In this document: positions 42,101 through 49,840 of the stretch, in pieces | Numbering within the stretch: the stretch's first letter is position 1 | Layout: every line of letters starts with the position of its first letter | NCBI GenBank assembly: GCA_963818505.1 | Contig: CAWFSJ010000001.1 | Location: 1-64,000, forward strand | DNA: 64,000 bases | From: JADKAV01 sp963818505 | GTDB taxonomy: Bacteria > Actinomycetota > Actinomycetes > S36-B12 > UBA10799 | Direction: 5' to 3' | Translations under genes and position numbers: made by a program | Notes under the pieces: generated by a model | What the model was told of the DNA's origin: nothing | The model's database searches: none | Seen by the model: only the letters and a program-made list of their open reading frames with translations

Positions 42101-45100
42101 ATGACGTGGGTGAGGGTGGGGAAGTCGCGCAGGGCGAGGTTGTCGTCGCGTTCGACGCCGAAGCGTTCGCGCACGGCGGCGAAGACTTCGGCTTGTTTGA
42201 CGGTGTCCACGCCGAGGTCGGCTTCGAGGTCGAGGTCGAGGTCCAGCAGGTCGGCGGGGTAGCCGGTCATCTCCGAGACGATGCCCACGACGGCCGCGGT
42301 GATCTCGTCGCCGGCGGGGGCCGGGGTCGCCACGGCAGGCGCAGCAGACGCGGCGGTCGGGGCTGGGGTGCCGGTTTTGTCGCGGACCCAGCCGATGACG
42401 TGGGTGAGGGTGGGGAAGTCGCGCAGGGCGAGGTTGTCGTCGCGTTCGACGCCGAAGCGTTCGCGCACGGCGGCGAAGACTTCGGCTTGTTTGACGGTGT
42501 CCACGCCGAGGTCGGCTTCGAGGTCGAGGTCGAGGTCCAGCAGGTCGGCGGGGTAGCCGGTCATCTCCGAGACGATGCCCACGACGGCCGCGGTGATCTC
42601 GTCGCCGGCGGGGGCCGGGGTCGCCACGGCAGGCGCAGCAGACGCGGCGGTCGGGGCTGGGGTGCCGGTTTTGTCGCGGACCCAGCCGATGACGTGGGTG
42701 AGGGTGGGGAAGTCGCGCAGGGCGAGGTTGTCGTCGCGTTCGACGCCGAAGCGTTCGCGCACGGCGGCGAAGACTTCGGCTTGTTTGACGGTGTCCACGC
42801 CGAGGTCGGCTTCGAGGTCGAGGTCGAGGTCCAGCAGGTCGGCGGGGTAGCCGGTCATCTCCGAGACGATGCCCACGACGGCCGCGGTGATCTCGTCGCC
42901 GGCGGGGGCCGGGGTCGCCACGGCAGGCGCAGCAGACGCGGCGGTCGGGGCTGGGGTGCCGGTTTTGTCGCGGACCCAGCCGATGACGTGGGTGAGGGTG
43001 GGGAAGTCGCGCAGGGCGAGGTTGTCGTCGCGTTCGACGCCGAAGCGTTCGCGCACGGCGGCGAAGACTTCGGCTTGTTTGACGGTGTCCACGCCGAGGT
43101 CGGCTTCGAGGTCGAGGTCGAGGTCCAGCAGGTCGGCGGGGTAGCCGGTCATCTCCGAGACGATGCCCACGACGGCGGTGACCAAGGGGTCGGCGGCCGG
43201 AGGGCTGGGAGCAGCGACCGGGGCCGGTGCGGGTGCTTCCACTTGGGCCGGTGCGGCCGGAGCCACGGGCACAGGAGGTGCGGTTGGGGCGGCGGGAGCC
43301 GCTGTCGGGGCACCCGCGTCCACGATGCGTAGTCGATGGTGGTCGACCTCGAGGCTAGCGCCCGAGCGACCGGCGGCGTCGGCCAGCCAGCGCTCCCAGG
43401 CGGCCGGGTCGATGATCCGGTAGGCGTATCCGAGTTCGCTGGGCGCGCGCCGTCGGCCGTCGGGCATGGGGGTCCAGCGCAGCAGGGTCATCGCGATCTG
43501 TGAACCGAAGCCCGCGGCCAGTCTCAGGGCGTAGTTCACCGGGTAGGCGCCGCCGACCGACAGATTCAGGGTGCCGAGTTCAGGGTCGGGCTCCTTGTAG
43601 TTGGGCACCGGCGGAACGATGCCTGTCTCCAACGCCTTGATCGCCACAACATCTTCGATGCCGGCGCCCATCGCGTGGCCCGTGAAGCCCTTGGTGTTGG
43701 TGATCACGATGGAACCTGCGGCGGTACCGAACACCCGGCGCAGCGCGTTGATCTCCGCGGCCGCCGAGCCGCCTCGAGCTGGGGTGTAGGTCTCGTGGGA
43801 GACGAAGACCGTCTCCGGGGCGATCTGTGCGCGGTCGATCCCGCGGGCCTCGGCTGTGCTGATCAGGCTCTCCATGACCTGGCCGACGTGGTCGACGTCC
43901 AGGCGCGTGCCGTGGAAGGCGCTGTTCGCGGTGACGGATGCGAGAACCTCGCATATCGGCTGCAGGCCCCGTTCGCGCGCGGCCCCGGCGGACTCGACGA
44001 CGAACGCTGCGGCGCCCATCCCGACGATCATCCCGTGGCGGCGGCGATCGAAGGGGGTGGCGACCTCGCTGGCGACGTCCTCGATGGCAGCGGCACCGGA
44101 GGCCAGGAAGCCCGAGCCGACCCAGGGCAGAAGAACATCACTGCTCACGTCATCCGCGGACACCACGACCACGCGACGGCAGCGGCCGGTGCGAATCCAG
44201 TCCTCGGCCAGTGACACGGCCTGAGTCGTGCTGGCGCAGGCGGCGTTGATCTGAGTGTTCGGCCCGCGGGCACCGATCAGCTCGGCGAACTGCGAGTGGC
44301 CCATGGCCAGGCAACGGAAGATGAAACGGCGGTCATACTCGAAGCGCTCGACCTCCAGCAGGTGGCGCAGCTCCGCGATCCGGCGGTCGACCTCTGCCGC
44401 AGCGGGCTCGTCGCCGGTCATGCGTGCCCGGACGGCCTCCAGGGCAAGGACCTGCTCGCGCCGGCCCCGGTCAGTCATGTACTTCTCGATGTCGCTGGCA
44501 AACTCGCCATACCCCGGGAAGGCGGAGGCGAAGATCACACCGGTGTCGTCGCGCATCGACTCGGGCAGGCCCCACTTCTCGGGCAGCATGGTGCCCAGGG
44601 TGGTCGACCGGTAGCGCATTACCAGCGGAATGCCCGCGTCGCGCAGTGCGTCGAATCCAGCGCCCATCGCCAAGCGGGTTGTCCGGTCCAGGGCGGCGTC
44701 GCGGGCGGCCTCCACGCCGAACTCCTCGACGACGTCCAAGGGCGCTCCGCGGCCGGCAAGTTTGATGACGCCGGCCTCGTCTTCGATGGTCTCGAACACG
44801 GGGTCCTGCCCGGCCTTCTTGACCAGGCGGGTAATCCGCTTGTCGACGATCGCCTCGCGGAAGCGGTGTGGGATGACGTCGATGAACTGCTGCCCGTCGA
44901 GGATACGTGCGATGTTCTCGTCGTCGAAGACGCGATCCACCCCCGGCAGGCCCAGGGCGGCACCGGTGATGGCGACAGGGGCGCTCGGCAGCGGCGTCGC
45001 GGCAGCGGGAGCCGGTGCGCTGCCTGCGCCGGGCTCGCCGGAGTAGACCCGCAGGCCCTGCTCCAGCACACCGGCGAACAGCCGGCCGAGTTCCTCGTAA

Positions 45101-48027
45101 CGGGCGGTCGACATGGGGATCCTCGGGGTTGTGGCGGAGGGCGCGGGGGCGGATGTGGCGGGCGTGGGTTCAGCGACGGGAGATGGGGTCGGTGCAGTCG
45201 CGGGGGCGGTCACCGGGGCGAGGCCCAGGCCCGACGCATAGAGCCCGCACAGCGCCTGGTTGAACGACGCGATGTCGCCGAGCTTCGGGTGGTTGGTGAA
45301 CAGCGCAAGGACGTCGTCGTGCTCGGAACCGAGAACCTCCTCGACGAAACCGTGCAGCGCCTTCTTCGGGCCAACCTCGACGAAGACACGTGCGCCGGCC
45401 TCGTAGAGGGTTTGCAGTCCTTTGACGAACTGGACCGGCTCAGCGATCTGCCGACCGAGGATCTCGAGCATCGTCTCCGTGTCAGAGGGGACAGGGTAGA
45501 ACTCGCCGGTCACATTAGCCACGATCGGCAGGCTCGGTCCGCGAACCTGCAGGCGGCGCATCGCGACCTTCAGGGGCCCGCTGGCTCCGGCCACGATCTG
45601 CGTGTGGAACGCGTGCGAGACCGGAATCCGCATGGCGGTCATCCCTGCCGTCTGGAACGCGGCCACAGCGGCCTCGACTGCGGTGGTCGCACCGCCGACG
45701 ACCGCTTGGGTGTTGGAGTTGATGTTGGCCACAACGACGTACCCATCGACCTCGGCCACGATCCGCTCGATGTCGGACATCGGCCCGAAGACTGCGGCCA
45801 TCGCGCCGTTGTCCGCCTGCGAGACGTTGGTCATCTCCCGGCCGCGGGCGCTGACAGCCTCCAGTGCTGCATCGAAGCTCAGCGCACCGGACGCCACCAG
45901 CGCGCCGTACTCGCCGAGGCTGTGGCCCATGACCAGGTCAGGGGTGATGCCGTATCCAGCCAGCAGTTCGGTCAGCGCCGCGTCGGTGGTCAGGACCGCT
46001 GGCTGGGTGATCTCGGTCTGCAGGAGCTGGGCGTTGAGGCGCGAGACTGCCTCAGAGTCCGCGGAGTCGGCGAACACGTAGTCCGACAGGGGCTTGCCCA
46101 GGAGTGGGGTCATGATCCGGTCGGCCTCGTCGTAGACCGCCCGCACGATTGGCTCCTGGTCGCGCAGCTCCGCGAGCATGTTGACGTACTGCGAGCCTTG
46201 GCCGGTGAACAGGAAGGCGACCTTCGGGGCCGGGCCGCGGCCGACGAAGACACCCTGCGAGCGAAGCAGCTTCCACATCGCCGGATTGTCGGCGCCGAAT
46301 GCCTGGATGGCCTTGTCGGCCTTCTTCGCCAGATCAGCCGCCTCGGCGTAGTCGATGGCCACACGGATCGCAGCGTTCGCCAGGGCCGGGTCGGGTGCGA
46401 CGCGGGCGGGCGGGCGGCCAGCCGCGGCCTCGGCAGACATCGCCTTCAACTGCGCCACGACATCGGCCTCGTCGCGGCCACCGATAACGGCGGCACCGCG
46501 CAGAGGCGGCTTGCGGACGGCGGCTGTCGCACCAGTGGCCGCGGGGACGGCTTGCGTGCCTATGTCGGCCCCGGCGAAAACACGCCCTGCGTCGGGTGCC
46601 TTGTGCCGGCCGGGCTCGTACTCCTCCACAGCGATGTGGAAGTTGGTGCCGCCGAAGCCGAAGGCGCTCACCCCTGCACGCCGCGGTTCCGGACCGGAGT
46701 GGGTCCACTCACGCAGCTCGGTGTTCACGCGGAACGGGGTCGATGCCCAGTCCACATTCGGGTTGGGGTCCTGGAAATGCAGACTCGGGGGCAGCACCTT
46801 GTCGTTGAGGCTCATCACAGCCTTGAACACACCTGCAGCGCCCGCGGCAGCCTTCAGGTGCCCGATGTTGGACTTGACCGAGCCCAGGGCGATGGATCCC
46901 GGAGCCACCCCAAGGGCCCCGAAGATCTCGTCGAGGGCGCCGAGTTCGGTGGCGTCGCCGACGCGGGTGGACGTGCCATGTGCTTCGAGCATCCCGATGG
47001 AGCCCGGATCGACACCGGCGTTGGTCCATGCCCGGCTGACCGCGAGCTTCTGGCCGATCGGGTTGGGCGCGGTGATGCCCTTGCCCTTGCCGTCCGACGA
47101 GCCGCCGATCCCCAGGATGACCGCATATACATGGTCCCCGGCCTTCTCAGCATCCGAGAGACGCTTGAGGACGAAGAGCGCAGCGCCCTCGCCCATGACG
47201 AAGCCGTCGGCGCCCGCGTCGAACGGGCGGGTCCCGGTTGCCGAAAGGGCACCGATCTTGCAGAACCTCACGAAGGCCCCGGATTGCATGTTGTGGTCGA
47301 TGCCTCCGGAGATGCAGGCGTCGTAGTGGTGGGCCTGCAAGCCAGCGACCGCGGCGTTCATGGCGGCCAGCGCTGAGGCACAGGCGGCGTCGGTGGTGAA
47401 GTTGGGGCCGCGCAGGTTGAACAGGGCGGCGACCCGGCCGGCCATGACGTTCGACAGTTCACCCGGCATAGTGTCCTCGGTGATGTGCGGCAGCCCAGAA
47501 ACGAACCGCTCGCGGGCCTCGGCGCGGATCGCGTTCTGGATGTCCGCCGGCAGTGCCGCGAACGACGGCGATGCCGCCAGCTCCCGGTCGAACTCCGGGT
47601 AGGCGATGCGCAGGGTCGTGCGCACGTACTTGTCGCCCCCGAGCGCGCTGCCGAGAATCACGCCAACTCGGTCCGAGTCCACGTCCCAGTCCGGCCACCC
47701 GGCATCGAGCAGGGCTGAGCGCGAGGCGCTGACCGACCACATCTGGCCCTCGTCGAAGTGCGCGGCCACGCTGGGCGGGATGGGCAGTCTCCAGGCCATC
47801 GGCTCCCAGGGGAACTCCCGGACCCAGCCGCCGATCTTCGAGTAGGTCTTGTCCTGCGCGGTGTGTGGGTCGGCGTCGTAGTACAGTTCCGGATCCCAGC
47901 GTTCAGTGGGAACATCGCTGATCGAGTACCGCCCGCCGCGGATGTTGCTCCAGAAGTCCTGGGCGGTCGGTGCGTCGGGCATGATCGCGCTGATACCGAC
48001 GATGGCGATCGGCTCGGGCTGGGTCAT
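39181..48027 (-). CDS. Large iterative lipid/polyketide synthase, KS-AT-KS-ACPx5-KR-DH
   Basis: This 2948-residue protein resembles PUFA synthase subunits (PfaA-like) but has a distinct layout. KS1: residues 1-470, Cys216 in DAACAS, His350 (EAHGTST) and His390 (NIGHLKA). AT: ~600-910, Ser703 in GHSLGEYG and HAFH (805-808), typical of malonyl-CoA use. KS2: ~1017-1525, Cys1264 in NAACAS, His1411 and His1451, so it keeps a catalytic triad. Five ACPs at 1613-2085 with LGVDTVKQ. KR: ~2350-2600 (TGAAGS; Ser2531/2532, Tyr2545 in YAAANN). DH: ~2670-2948, His2685 in FLNDHRGD and HGPAYQ. No thioesterase or ER. The start ATG follows AGGAGA. In an operon with ER-like and ACAD genes upstream and the carboxylase downstream. 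Product unknown; probably a long lipid. Confidence 0.9.
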   Translation of the reverse strand: MTQPEPIAIVGISAIMPDAPTAQDFWSNIRGGRYSISDVPTERWDPELYYDADPHTAQDKTYSKIGGWVREFPWEPMAWRLPIPPSVAAHFDEGQMWSVSASRSALLDAGWPDWDVDSDRVGVILGSALGGDKYVRTTLRIAYPEFDRELAASPSFAALPADIQNAIRAEARERFVSGLPHITEDTMPGELSNVMAGRVAALFNLRGPNFTTDAACASALAAMNAAVAGLQAHHYDACISGGIDHNMQSGAFVRFCKIGALSATGTRPFDAGADGFVMGEGAALFVLKRLSDAEKAGDHVYAVILGIGGSSDGKGKGITAPNPIGQKLAVSRAWTNAGVDPGSIGMLEAHGTSTRVGDATELGALDEIFGALGVAPGSIALGSVKSNIGHLKAAAGAAGVFKAVMSLNDKVLPPSLHFQDPNPNVDWASTPFRVNTELREWTHSGPEPRRAGVSAFGFGGTNFHIAVEEYEPGRHKAPDAGRVFAGADIGTQAVPAATGATAAVRKPPLRGAAVIGGRDEADVVAQLKAMSAEAAAGRPPARVAPDPALANAAIRVAIDYAEAADLAKKADKAIQAFGADNPAMWKLLRSQGVFVGRGPAPKVAFLFTGQGSQYVNMLAELRDQEPIVRAVYDEADRIMTPLLGKPLSDYVFADSADSEAVSRLNAQLLQTEITQPAVLTTDAALTELLAGYGITPDLVMGHSLGEYGALVASGALSFDAALEAVSARGREMTNVSQADNGAMAAVFGPMSDIERIVAEVDGYVVVANINSNTQAVVGGATTAVEAAVAAFQTAGMTAMRIPVSHAFHTQIVAGASGPLKVAMRRLQVRGPSLPIVANVTGEFYPVPSDTETMLEILGRQIAEPVQFVKGLQTLYEAGARVFVEVGPKKALHGFVEEVLGSEHDDVLALFTNHPKLGDIASFNQALCGLYASGLGLAPVTAPATAPTPSPVAEPTPATSAPAPSATTPRIPMSTARYEELGRLFAGVLEQGLRVYSGEPGAGSAPAPAAATPLPSAPVAITGAALGLPGVDRVFDDENIARILDGQQFIDVIPHRFREAIVDKRITRLVKKAGQDPVFETIEDEAGVIKLAGRGAPLDVVEEFGVEAARDAALDRTTRLAMGAGFDALRDAGIPLVMRYRSTTLGTMLPEKWGLPESMRDDTGVIFASAFPGYGEFASDIEKYMTDRGRREQVLALEAVRARMTGDEPAAAEVDRRIAELRHLLEVERFEYDRRFIFRCLAMGHSQFAELIGARGPNTQINAACASTTQAVSLAEDWIRTGRCRRVVVVSADDVSSDVLLPWVGSGFLASGAAAIEDVASEVATPFDRRRHGMIVGMGAAAFVVESAGAARERGLQPICEVLASVTANSAFHGTRLDVDHVGQVMESLISTAEARGIDRAQIAPETVFVSHETYTPARGGSAAAEINALRRVFGTAAGSIVITNTKGFTGHAMGAGIEDVVAIKALETGIVPPVPNYKEPDPELGTLNLSVGGAYPVNYALRLAAGFGSQIAMTLLRWTPMPDGRRRAPSELGYAYRIIDPAAWERWLADAAGRSGASLEVDHHRLRIVDAGAPTAAPAAPTAPPVPVAPAAPAQVEAPAPAPVAAPSPPAADPLVTAVVGIVSEMTGYPADLLDLDLDLEADLGVDTVKQAEVFAAVRERFGVERDDNLALRDFPTLTHVIGWVRDKTGTPAPTAASAAPAVATPAPAGDEITAAVVGIVSEMTGYPADLLDLDLDLEADLGVDTVKQAEVFAAVRERFGVERDDNLALRDFPTLTHVIGWVRDKTGTPAPTAASAAPAVATPAPAGDEITAAVVGIVSEMTGYPADLLDLDLDLEADLGVDTVKQAEVFAAVRERFGVERDDNLALRDFPTLTHVIGWVRDKTGTPAPTAASAAPAVATPAPAGDEITAAVVGIVSEMTGYPADLLDLDLDLEADLGVDTVKQAEVFAAVRERFGVERDDNLALRDFPTLTHVIGWVRDKTGTPAPTAASAAPAVATPAPAGDEITAAVVGIVSEMTGYPADLLDLDLDLEADLGVDTVKQAEVFAAVRERFGVERDDNLALRDFPTLTHVIGWVRDKTGTPAPTAAPAVATPAEQPVTATPTTPKFVGDFAAVDSLPRRIPLPALRPSLDACVPTGVELSAGSRILVVLDEGGVGTALVKKLAKRGAEVLAIEAATATDDLLNQVAQWSTEEPLTGVYWLPSLDDEGPLDELDLNGWHEALRRRVVALHALFHQVIDAEPFLVTGSRLGGFHGHDAAGATSPLGGAVVGFAKSYKRERPDVLVKAVDFPASRKTAALADTLVDETLADPGCVEIGRVDDQRWGVGLAEVAFPPVDSPEPGAMDLGSDSVFVITGAAGSIVSAITADLATHSGGTFHLLDLAPAPDPADADLQRYLADPNSLKGTIAEQITARGQKPTPVLIERELAKFERLASALSAIDAVTNAGGTAHYHCVDLRDGEAVAAVIDQIREAHGRIDVLLHAAGLEISKGLAKKDRAEFELVFGVKADGWFNLMKAAGDMPIGATVAFSSVAGRFGNPGQTDYAAANNLLCSIASGMRRTRPQTRAIALDWTAWAGIGMAMRGSIPKIMEALGVQMLPPEAGIAWIRRELTSGSGSGEVVVAGRLGQMAEELDAAPGVDPEAFVDACAQAGPMVGEVLRASVNDGLVVGTTLDPKEQPFLNDHRGDRVTALLPAVMGIEGMVETARLLAPDWALAAVEDADFLAPLKFYRDEPRTLTISALVHPDGEDLLAECRVEAERQLPGSDAPTRTTHFTGRVRLTRSQPAAQHADPPAREGAEVTADDVYAMYFHGPAYQVVDAGWRDGDRSAAQFASDLPANHAPGDQPLQAAPRLIELCFQAAGLWEAGRDGRMALPTHVTRAVVLPAAGEAAEGPLTVTAEQGPAGFDCIVVDASGSVLVQVEGYRTIEFPQPLPDDVRAPLRAVMAD
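41761..43175 (-). repeat. Tandem array of five 294-bp acyl carrier repeats
   Basis: The period is 294 bp (98 codons), with units beginning at 41761, 42055, 42349, 42643 and 42937. By eye the carrier-domain DNA looks identical in all five. The linkers differ only in the first and last units. The array lies inside the synthase gene and encodes tandem ACP domains plus Ala/Pro/Thr linkers. Confidence 0.93.
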
Positions 48028-48060
48028 CGTGGGTCTCCTGCTTTCGCGGGGTGTCGGTGG

Positions 48061-49725
48061 TCAGGCGTAGAGGACATCGGACAGGGCTGTCATGTCGGAG
48101 ATGAGCCCAGCCTGTGCGGCTCGAATAGCGTCCAACCGCAGGGTGGTCGGCAATGTGGTGGCCAGTCCGAGGGCGGGGTCGGCGGAGCCGACGACCCAAC
48201 GCAGGCCCTCCTCGCCGGCTTTCATCGCGGCCTCGCGGGCGAATATCCGGGCGATCACAGAAAGTGCGTCGGCATCGAAACGCCGGTTGGCCTTCTCCAC
48301 CAGGGTGCCGTCTGCAGCGGCGGCGGCGCGTCGTGACAGCGCGGCGGCGCACTCGACGTTGGCCACGAGCTCGCCGAGGCGGAACAGCACATGCTGGTTG
48401 CGGGTGAGTCGTCCCGCCTGGCACGCCGCGAAAACACCCGCGAGGGCCTCCAGCGCCAGGGCGCAGGTGTCCGCCCCTACCTTCGGGTTGATCACGTGCA
48501 GGGCATTCATCTCTTGCGCCGCGTTCAGGTAGTAGCCGCCGCGGGACTTCAGGTGCTGCTGCCAGCGGTCGCGGGCGATCGTCATCTCGAGGATCTCCGA
48601 GGTGCCCTCGTAGATCGTGGTGATGCGCACGTCCCGCTTGATCTTCTCGACCACGTACTCGCGCGTGAAGCCGTAACCGCCGAGGGCCTGGATGGCGTCC
48701 TCGGCGGCGCGGTTGCCCGACTCGGTGGCCAGGTACTTGGCGATCGCGCCCTCGGTGTTGAGCGCCCCGTCGGGGCCCTCGCCGGCGTCGATGCGCGTCG
48801 AGGTCTCCTCGATGAACGCGCGCGCGGCCTCGAGCCGGGCGACGTGGGGGACTATCAGTTTGTGCGTGTAGCCCTGCTTCTCGGCCAGGGGGGACCCGCC
48901 GGAGTTGCGCGTCTTGGAGTACTCGATTGCGCGGTCGACGGCCTCCCAGCCGCCGCCGAGGCCGAATGCGGCCACCATCACGCGGGTGTAGCCGAAGACC
49001 TGCTGGGCCTGCACGAGGCCCTTGCCCTCGACACCGCCGATCATGTTCTCGAGCGGCACCTCGACGTTGTCCAGGAACAGTGCGGCGGTGTTCGACAGCC
49101 GGATCCCGTGCTTGTCCTCGGGCTTGGCGCTGGAGAAACCCGGGGTGTCCTTTTCGAGAACGAACCACGTGGGGCCGCCGGGGGCCAGCGCCAGGATGGT
49201 GGTGGCATCGGCGATGCTGCCGTTGGAGATCCACTGCTTCGCGCCGCTGATGCGGTAGCCGGTGACCTCACCATCGACTTCGATCGGGACGGCCTTGGTC
49301 TTCATGGCGCCGAGGTCGGACCCGGCCTCCGGTTCGGTGGCGCCGTAGGCGAACACGATGCCGTCCTCGGCGATCGCGCCCAGCCACTTCTGTTTCTGCT
49401 CCTCCGTGGCGCCGACCAGGATCGGATCACTGCCCAGAAAGGTGGCGAAGATGGCGGTGGCCAGCCCGATGTCCTTGCGGGCCATGACCTCGCAGAGCAG
49501 GTAGGAGTCGAACGCCCCGCCGCCCATGCCGCCGTAGGCCTCGGGGACGAAGACCAGTTGGATGCCCATGTCGGTCGACATCGCGCGCACCGTGTCCTCG
49601 GGGCAGACGTCCTCATGGTCGAGCTCGAGCTGGCGCTCGGGCGGTAGTACGCCGTCGAGGTATTCCCTGAGGCCGTCCAACATCTGGCCAAGCGTCTCGG
49701 CGTCCAACCCCTGGTCAGCGTTCAT
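48061..49725 (-). CDS. Acyl-CoA dehydrogenase, long form
   Basis: This 554-residue flavoenzyme is longer than the usual ~380. The core has the ACAD landmarks: FVPEAYGGMGGG, FAYGATEPEAGSD (FAD/substrate loop), SGAKQWISNG, and IYEGTSEI near residue 390, which contributes the catalytic-region Glu and FAD contacts. The extra ~150 C-terminal residues are helical, as in very-long-chain ACADs. It oxidises an acyl-CoA at the alpha-beta bond. ATG at 49725 behind AGGAGGA, a very strong site. 33 bp separate it from the synthase downstream. Its presence in a synthase operon is odd and suggests it acts on precursor or product. Confidence 0.9.
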   Translation of the reverse strand: MNADQGLDAETLGQMLDGLREYLDGVLPPERQLELDHEDVCPEDTVRAMSTDMGIQLVFVPEAYGGMGGGAFDSYLLCEVMARKDIGLATAIFATFLGSDPILVGATEEQKQKWLGAIAEDGIVFAYGATEPEAGSDLGAMKTKAVPIEVDGEVTGYRISGAKQWISNGSIADATTILALAPGGPTWFVLEKDTPGFSSAKPEDKHGIRLSNTAALFLDNVEVPLENMIGGVEGKGLVQAQQVFGYTRVMVAAFGLGGGWEAVDRAIEYSKTRNSGGSPLAEKQGYTHKLIVPHVARLEAARAFIEETSTRIDAGEGPDGALNTEGAIAKYLATESGNRAAEDAIQALGGYGFTREYVVEKIKRDVRITTIYEGTSEILEMTIARDRWQQHLKSRGGYYLNAAQEMNALHVINPKVGADTCALALEALAGVFAACQAGRLTRNQHVLFRLGELVANVECAAALSRRAAAAADGTLVEKANRRFDADALSVIARIFAREAAMKAGEEGLRWVVGSADPALGLATTLPTTLRLDAIRAAQAGLISDMTALSDVLYA

Positions 49726-49840
49726 TCGTTTCCTCCTACGCAGGACTCACGCTCAGGCTAGTAGGTGCGCGGCGTGTGGAGATGTGGGTTCGTCGGACCT
49801 GGTCGTGGGAATCTGGTGGGACATTCCCGCCGGCATGGTT

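Noticed and set aside
41761..43175. CRISPR-like array
   Set aside because: Units are 294 bp, coding and contiguous, with no spacers and no cas genes. No CRISPR array was seen anywhere in the window.
41734..43332. Long plus-strand open frame of Gly/Val/Glu repeats across the ACP array
   Set aside because: It is the antisense of the GC-rich, repeated ACP DNA. It has no ribosome binding site, and the opposite frame encodes clear carrier domains.
44296..47376. 1026-codon plus-strand open frame opposite the synthase
   Set aside because: This is an antisense shadow in high-GC DNA. Composition is Arg/His/Gly-rich with no domain, while the minus strand encodes KS and AT.
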